Positions 11,001-12,512 of a stretch of 12,512 bases of DNA are shown in pieces. Source of the DNA: Candidatus Latescibacterota bacterium (lineage in GTDB: Bacteria; Latescibacterota; 4484-107; B68-G9). The DNA is taken from NCBI GenBank assembly GCA_012961755.1, contig DTYS01000185.1:1-12512 (forward strand). The letters run 5' to 3'. Position 1 is the first letter of the stretch. Each line of letters begins with the position of its first letter. The translations under genes and the position numbers were made by a program. Under the pieces are notes generated by a model, which did not search any database, had not been told where the DNA came from, and worked only from the letters and a program-made list of their open reading frames with translations.

Positions 11001-12431
11001 CTACCGAACCGTGAACGAGTAGAGCCTCGTGTTCACGAACCTGAAGGCCAGCCGCACCGGCCTACCTGAAAGCGGGGATATCTCCCACCTTCCTCCCCAA
11101 CTCGCCCTGTGAGCCACGCTGTCCCCCTTTATCGTATCCGCCCCTTCGGGGGAGAAGCCGGCTATGGGCCTGCCCTCCTCGTCTAAGAACCCCACCTTAA
11201 GCCACGACGAGCCAGGAGGAGGACGGTCGACGTCCGCGTTCACCCTCAGCTCCCTTCCCTCCACGAACCTTACCGGCACGGTGACCAGGACCCCCTCCTC
11301 CCCGCTCGCGTCCAAGGATGCGAAGCCGTCGACCCTCATCCTGACGAGCCCCGTGGCCGCCCAGAACGTGGCCTTGGGGGTCCCGTCCGGTTCCCTGCCG
11401 TGCGCCGGGGGACCCGGAGGGGAGTGGGGGTGCATACGACCGGCATAGTATATCCAAAGTTCGTCCCCCACGCGTATGGGAGGGGATGCCGCTGGGAAGG
11501 CCCAGAACTGGTCGAAGGACCTATCGGGGCCGTTCGGAAGGAAGACCTCGCCCTCGCAGACCCTCTCCCAGGCCCTCCCATCCCTGCTGCATATGAGCTC
11601 CGTGTCGAGCCTCCTGTAAGGGTAATGAAATACCTCTAAGAAGCCTAAGTACATATCCCCGTACACGAAACCGTTCGCACCGTAGTGTTGCCTGCCGTGG
11701 GCCAGGTCTATCTCCGACCAGTGGAGCACGAGCTCGGGTGTAGTCCAGTTCAGGAAGTCTTCGCTCTCCGCCCTGAATATGTACCTCCCCGGAAGCACGG
11801 GCCCGTACCTCGTGAAGACGACGTACCTTTTCCTCAGGGCGTCGTACCAAAAGGATGTTCTGTCCCCGGCCTTCGGGATAAGTATGCGGGGGGAGGGCCT
11901 CCAGTGTACCCCGTCCTCGGACGTGAACCCGTAAAGCCCGGTCCCCTCATCCCCCTTAGTGTACGCCACCGCCTTGAACCTCCTGTCGGCGTCCGGGTCC
12001 TCGGGGTCGTAGATCACGGAGCAGTTGTCCATCTCCAACGAGAGCACCACGTTGTTCTTCCTCGTCCCTGCCACCTCATGGAGGCTAAGGGACGGCTTCT
12101 GCCAGTCTATCCCGTCGTGGGACGTTGCGTAGCACAGGCTCGTACGCTCCCTCCCCTTCAGCCACCTACGGTAGGTGTTGTACCACATCCTCCACTCTCC
12201 CCCGATCCTGTATACCCCTCCTCCGAATGGGAAGGCCGTCCCGCCCTCCCAGGGGCGTCCGGGGGAGAGGACAGGGTTCCCCTCGTACTTCCGCATGTCC
12301 CCGAGCCTCCGCACGAGGTTCTCGCTGCGATCTATGAGGTAATCGTCCACGAAAAGTTGCGGTGCTCCTGGTGCGATATCCACGACCGGGGGACGAGGCC
12401 GCGGCTTCGGAAGTTCGGGAAGCTTCGCCAT
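11001..12431 (-). CDS. Glycoside-hydrolase-like beta-propeller protein (GH32/GH43-like), no signal peptide
   Basis: This 476-aa protein looks like the five-bladed-propeller proteins annotated as glycosyl hydrolase family 32/43-like. It has LFVDDYLIDRSENLVRR (26-42), NPVLSPGRPWEGG (52-64), WRMWY (80-84), and repeated blade motifs of the SxDGxxW type at 104-110 (SHDGIDW), 171-177 (SEDGVHW) and 282-288 (SRDGRAW), with SEDFLNW at 223-229. A C-terminal beta-sandwich of about 100 residues follows (375-476; VPVRFVEGRELRVNADVD...). The acidic residues D29/D30 and others could be catalytic, but I cannot assign a site. The N-terminus is Pro/Lys-rich with no hydrophobic core, so the protein is probably cytoplasmic. 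ATG 12431 has AAGGAGGA five nt upstream. It is divergent from the right tRNA; no convincing minus-strand promoter is visible. Substrate unknown; catalysis unproven. Confidence 0.85.
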   Translation of the reverse strand: MAKLPELPKPRPRPPVVDIAPGAPQLFVDDYLIDRSENLVRRLGDMRKYEGNPVLSPGRPWEGGTAFPFGGGVYRIGGEWRMWYNTYRRWLKGRERTSLCYATSHDGIDWQKPSLSLHEVAGTRKNNVVLSLEMDNCSVIYDPEDPDADRRFKAVAYTKGDEGTGLYGFTSEDGVHWRPSPRILIPKAGDRTSFWYDALRKRYVVFTRYGPVLPGRYIFRAESEDFLNWTTPELVLHWSEIDLAHGRQHYGANGFVYGDMYLGFLEVFHYPYRRLDTELICSRDGRAWERVCEGEVFLPNGPDRSFDQFWAFPAASPPIRVGDELWIYYAGRMHPHSPPGPPAHGREPDGTPKATFWAATGLVRMRVDGFASLDASGEEGVLVTVPVRFVEGRELRVNADVDRPPPGSSWLKVGFLDEEGRPIAGFSPEGADTIKGDSVAHRASWGGRWEISPLSGRPVRLAFRFVNTRLYSFTVR

Positions 12432-12443
12432 GGGTCCTCCTTC

Positions 12444-12472
12444 TTGACAAACTGGGGTTTGTTTGTTATCTT
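12444..12472 (+). promoter_or_regulatory. Sigma70-type promoter of the right tRNA-Leu
   Basis: A perfect -35 TTGACA (12444-12449), a 17-nt spacer and a -10 TATCTT (12467-12472) sit 15 nt before the tRNA 5' end. The layout is the same as at the left tRNA. The -35 box lies only 12 nt upstream of the ATG of the divergent propeller gene. Confidence 0.85.
12447..12462. repeat. Perfect 16-nt palindrome inside the tRNA promoter, possible operator
   Basis: ACAAAC-TGGG-GTTTGT is an inverted repeat with two 6-nt arms and a 4-nt centre. It overlaps the end of the -35 box and fills most of the spacer of the right tRNA promoter. It also lies just upstream of the divergent propeller gene's ribosome site. 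A bound protein here could repress both transcripts. It could also be a chance low-complexity pairing. Confidence 0.5.
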
Positions 12473-12487
12473 TTGGGCGGACCAGGT

Positions 12488-12512
12488 GCCGAAGTGGCGG
12501 AACTGGCAGACG
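12488..12512 (+). tRNA. tRNA-Leu, 5' part only (cut by window edge)
   Basis: GCCGAAG (acceptor strand) is followed by TG and the leucine-type D arm, whose 18 nt TGGCGGAACTGGCAGACG are identical to the left tRNA (plus 36-53, inverted). The acceptor strand differs from the left tRNA, so this is a separate isoacceptor. The anticodon lies outside the window. Confidence 0.85.

Noticed and set aside
1..12512. CRISPR array, insertion sequence, phage or defence genes
   Set aside because: No repeat-spacer pattern, transposase, integrase or known defence motif was found on either strand.

Overview
The window reads as a compact, GC-rich bacterial chromosome segment. It is probably from a Gram-negative thermophile. 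It carries a lipid A-type UDP-diacylglucosamine pyrophosphatase (LpxH family), a CsgG-like secreted protein and an outer-membrane beta-barrel, which imply an outer membrane. Frequent AGG (Arg) and ATA (Ile) codons, strong Shine-Dalgarno sites and tight gene overlaps fit a thermophile, but I cannot name the phylum. The ceramidase-type and five-bladed-propeller families seen here are, from memory, common in Planctomycetes/Latescibacteria/Armatimonadetes-like and candidate-phylum genomes.

Layout: every protein gene lies on the minus strand, so the biological order runs right to left. At the right edge (12488-12512) the first 25 nt of a tRNA-Leu start on the plus strand, behind a clean sigma70-type promoter. 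Divergent from it is a glycoside-hydrolase-like propeller protein (11001-12431). After a 107-nt gap with its own promoter, a run of 11 intact genes begins: lpxH-like, THEP1-type NTPase, larA-like nickel-pincer enzyme, csgG-like, beta-barrel OMP, nadE, RNase J-like metallo-beta-lactamase protein, DUF2905 membrane protein, a 128-aa unknown, queA, ispD and ispF. Junctions are mostly overlaps or gaps of 1-7 nt, so one long operon with translational coupling is likely. At the left edge (1-60) lies the 5' two-thirds of a class II, leucine-type tRNA, again behind a textbook promoter.

The genes are mainly housekeeping: MEP isoprenoid synthesis (IspD, IspF), queuosine tRNA modification (QueA), NAD synthesis (NadE), lipid A synthesis (LpxH) and RNA turnover (the MBL protein). 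Interspersed is an envelope pair (CsgG-like plus barrel) that may work together in export or assembly. A LarA homologue sits without its cofactor genes in view.

The most unusual signals are: (1) the left tRNA has a leucine-type long-variable-arm body, but its seven-base anticodon loop spells UGG, a proline anticodon; (2) a roughly 50-codon scrap of a neutral/alkaline ceramidase-family protein is wedged between, and overlaps, the THEP1 and larA genes; (3) a perfect 16-nt palindrome occupies the spacer of the right-hand tRNA promoter; (4) the csgG-like and barrel genes lie in one frame, separated only by TGA-AGG. I see no CRISPR array, insertion sequence, phage gene or defence system.
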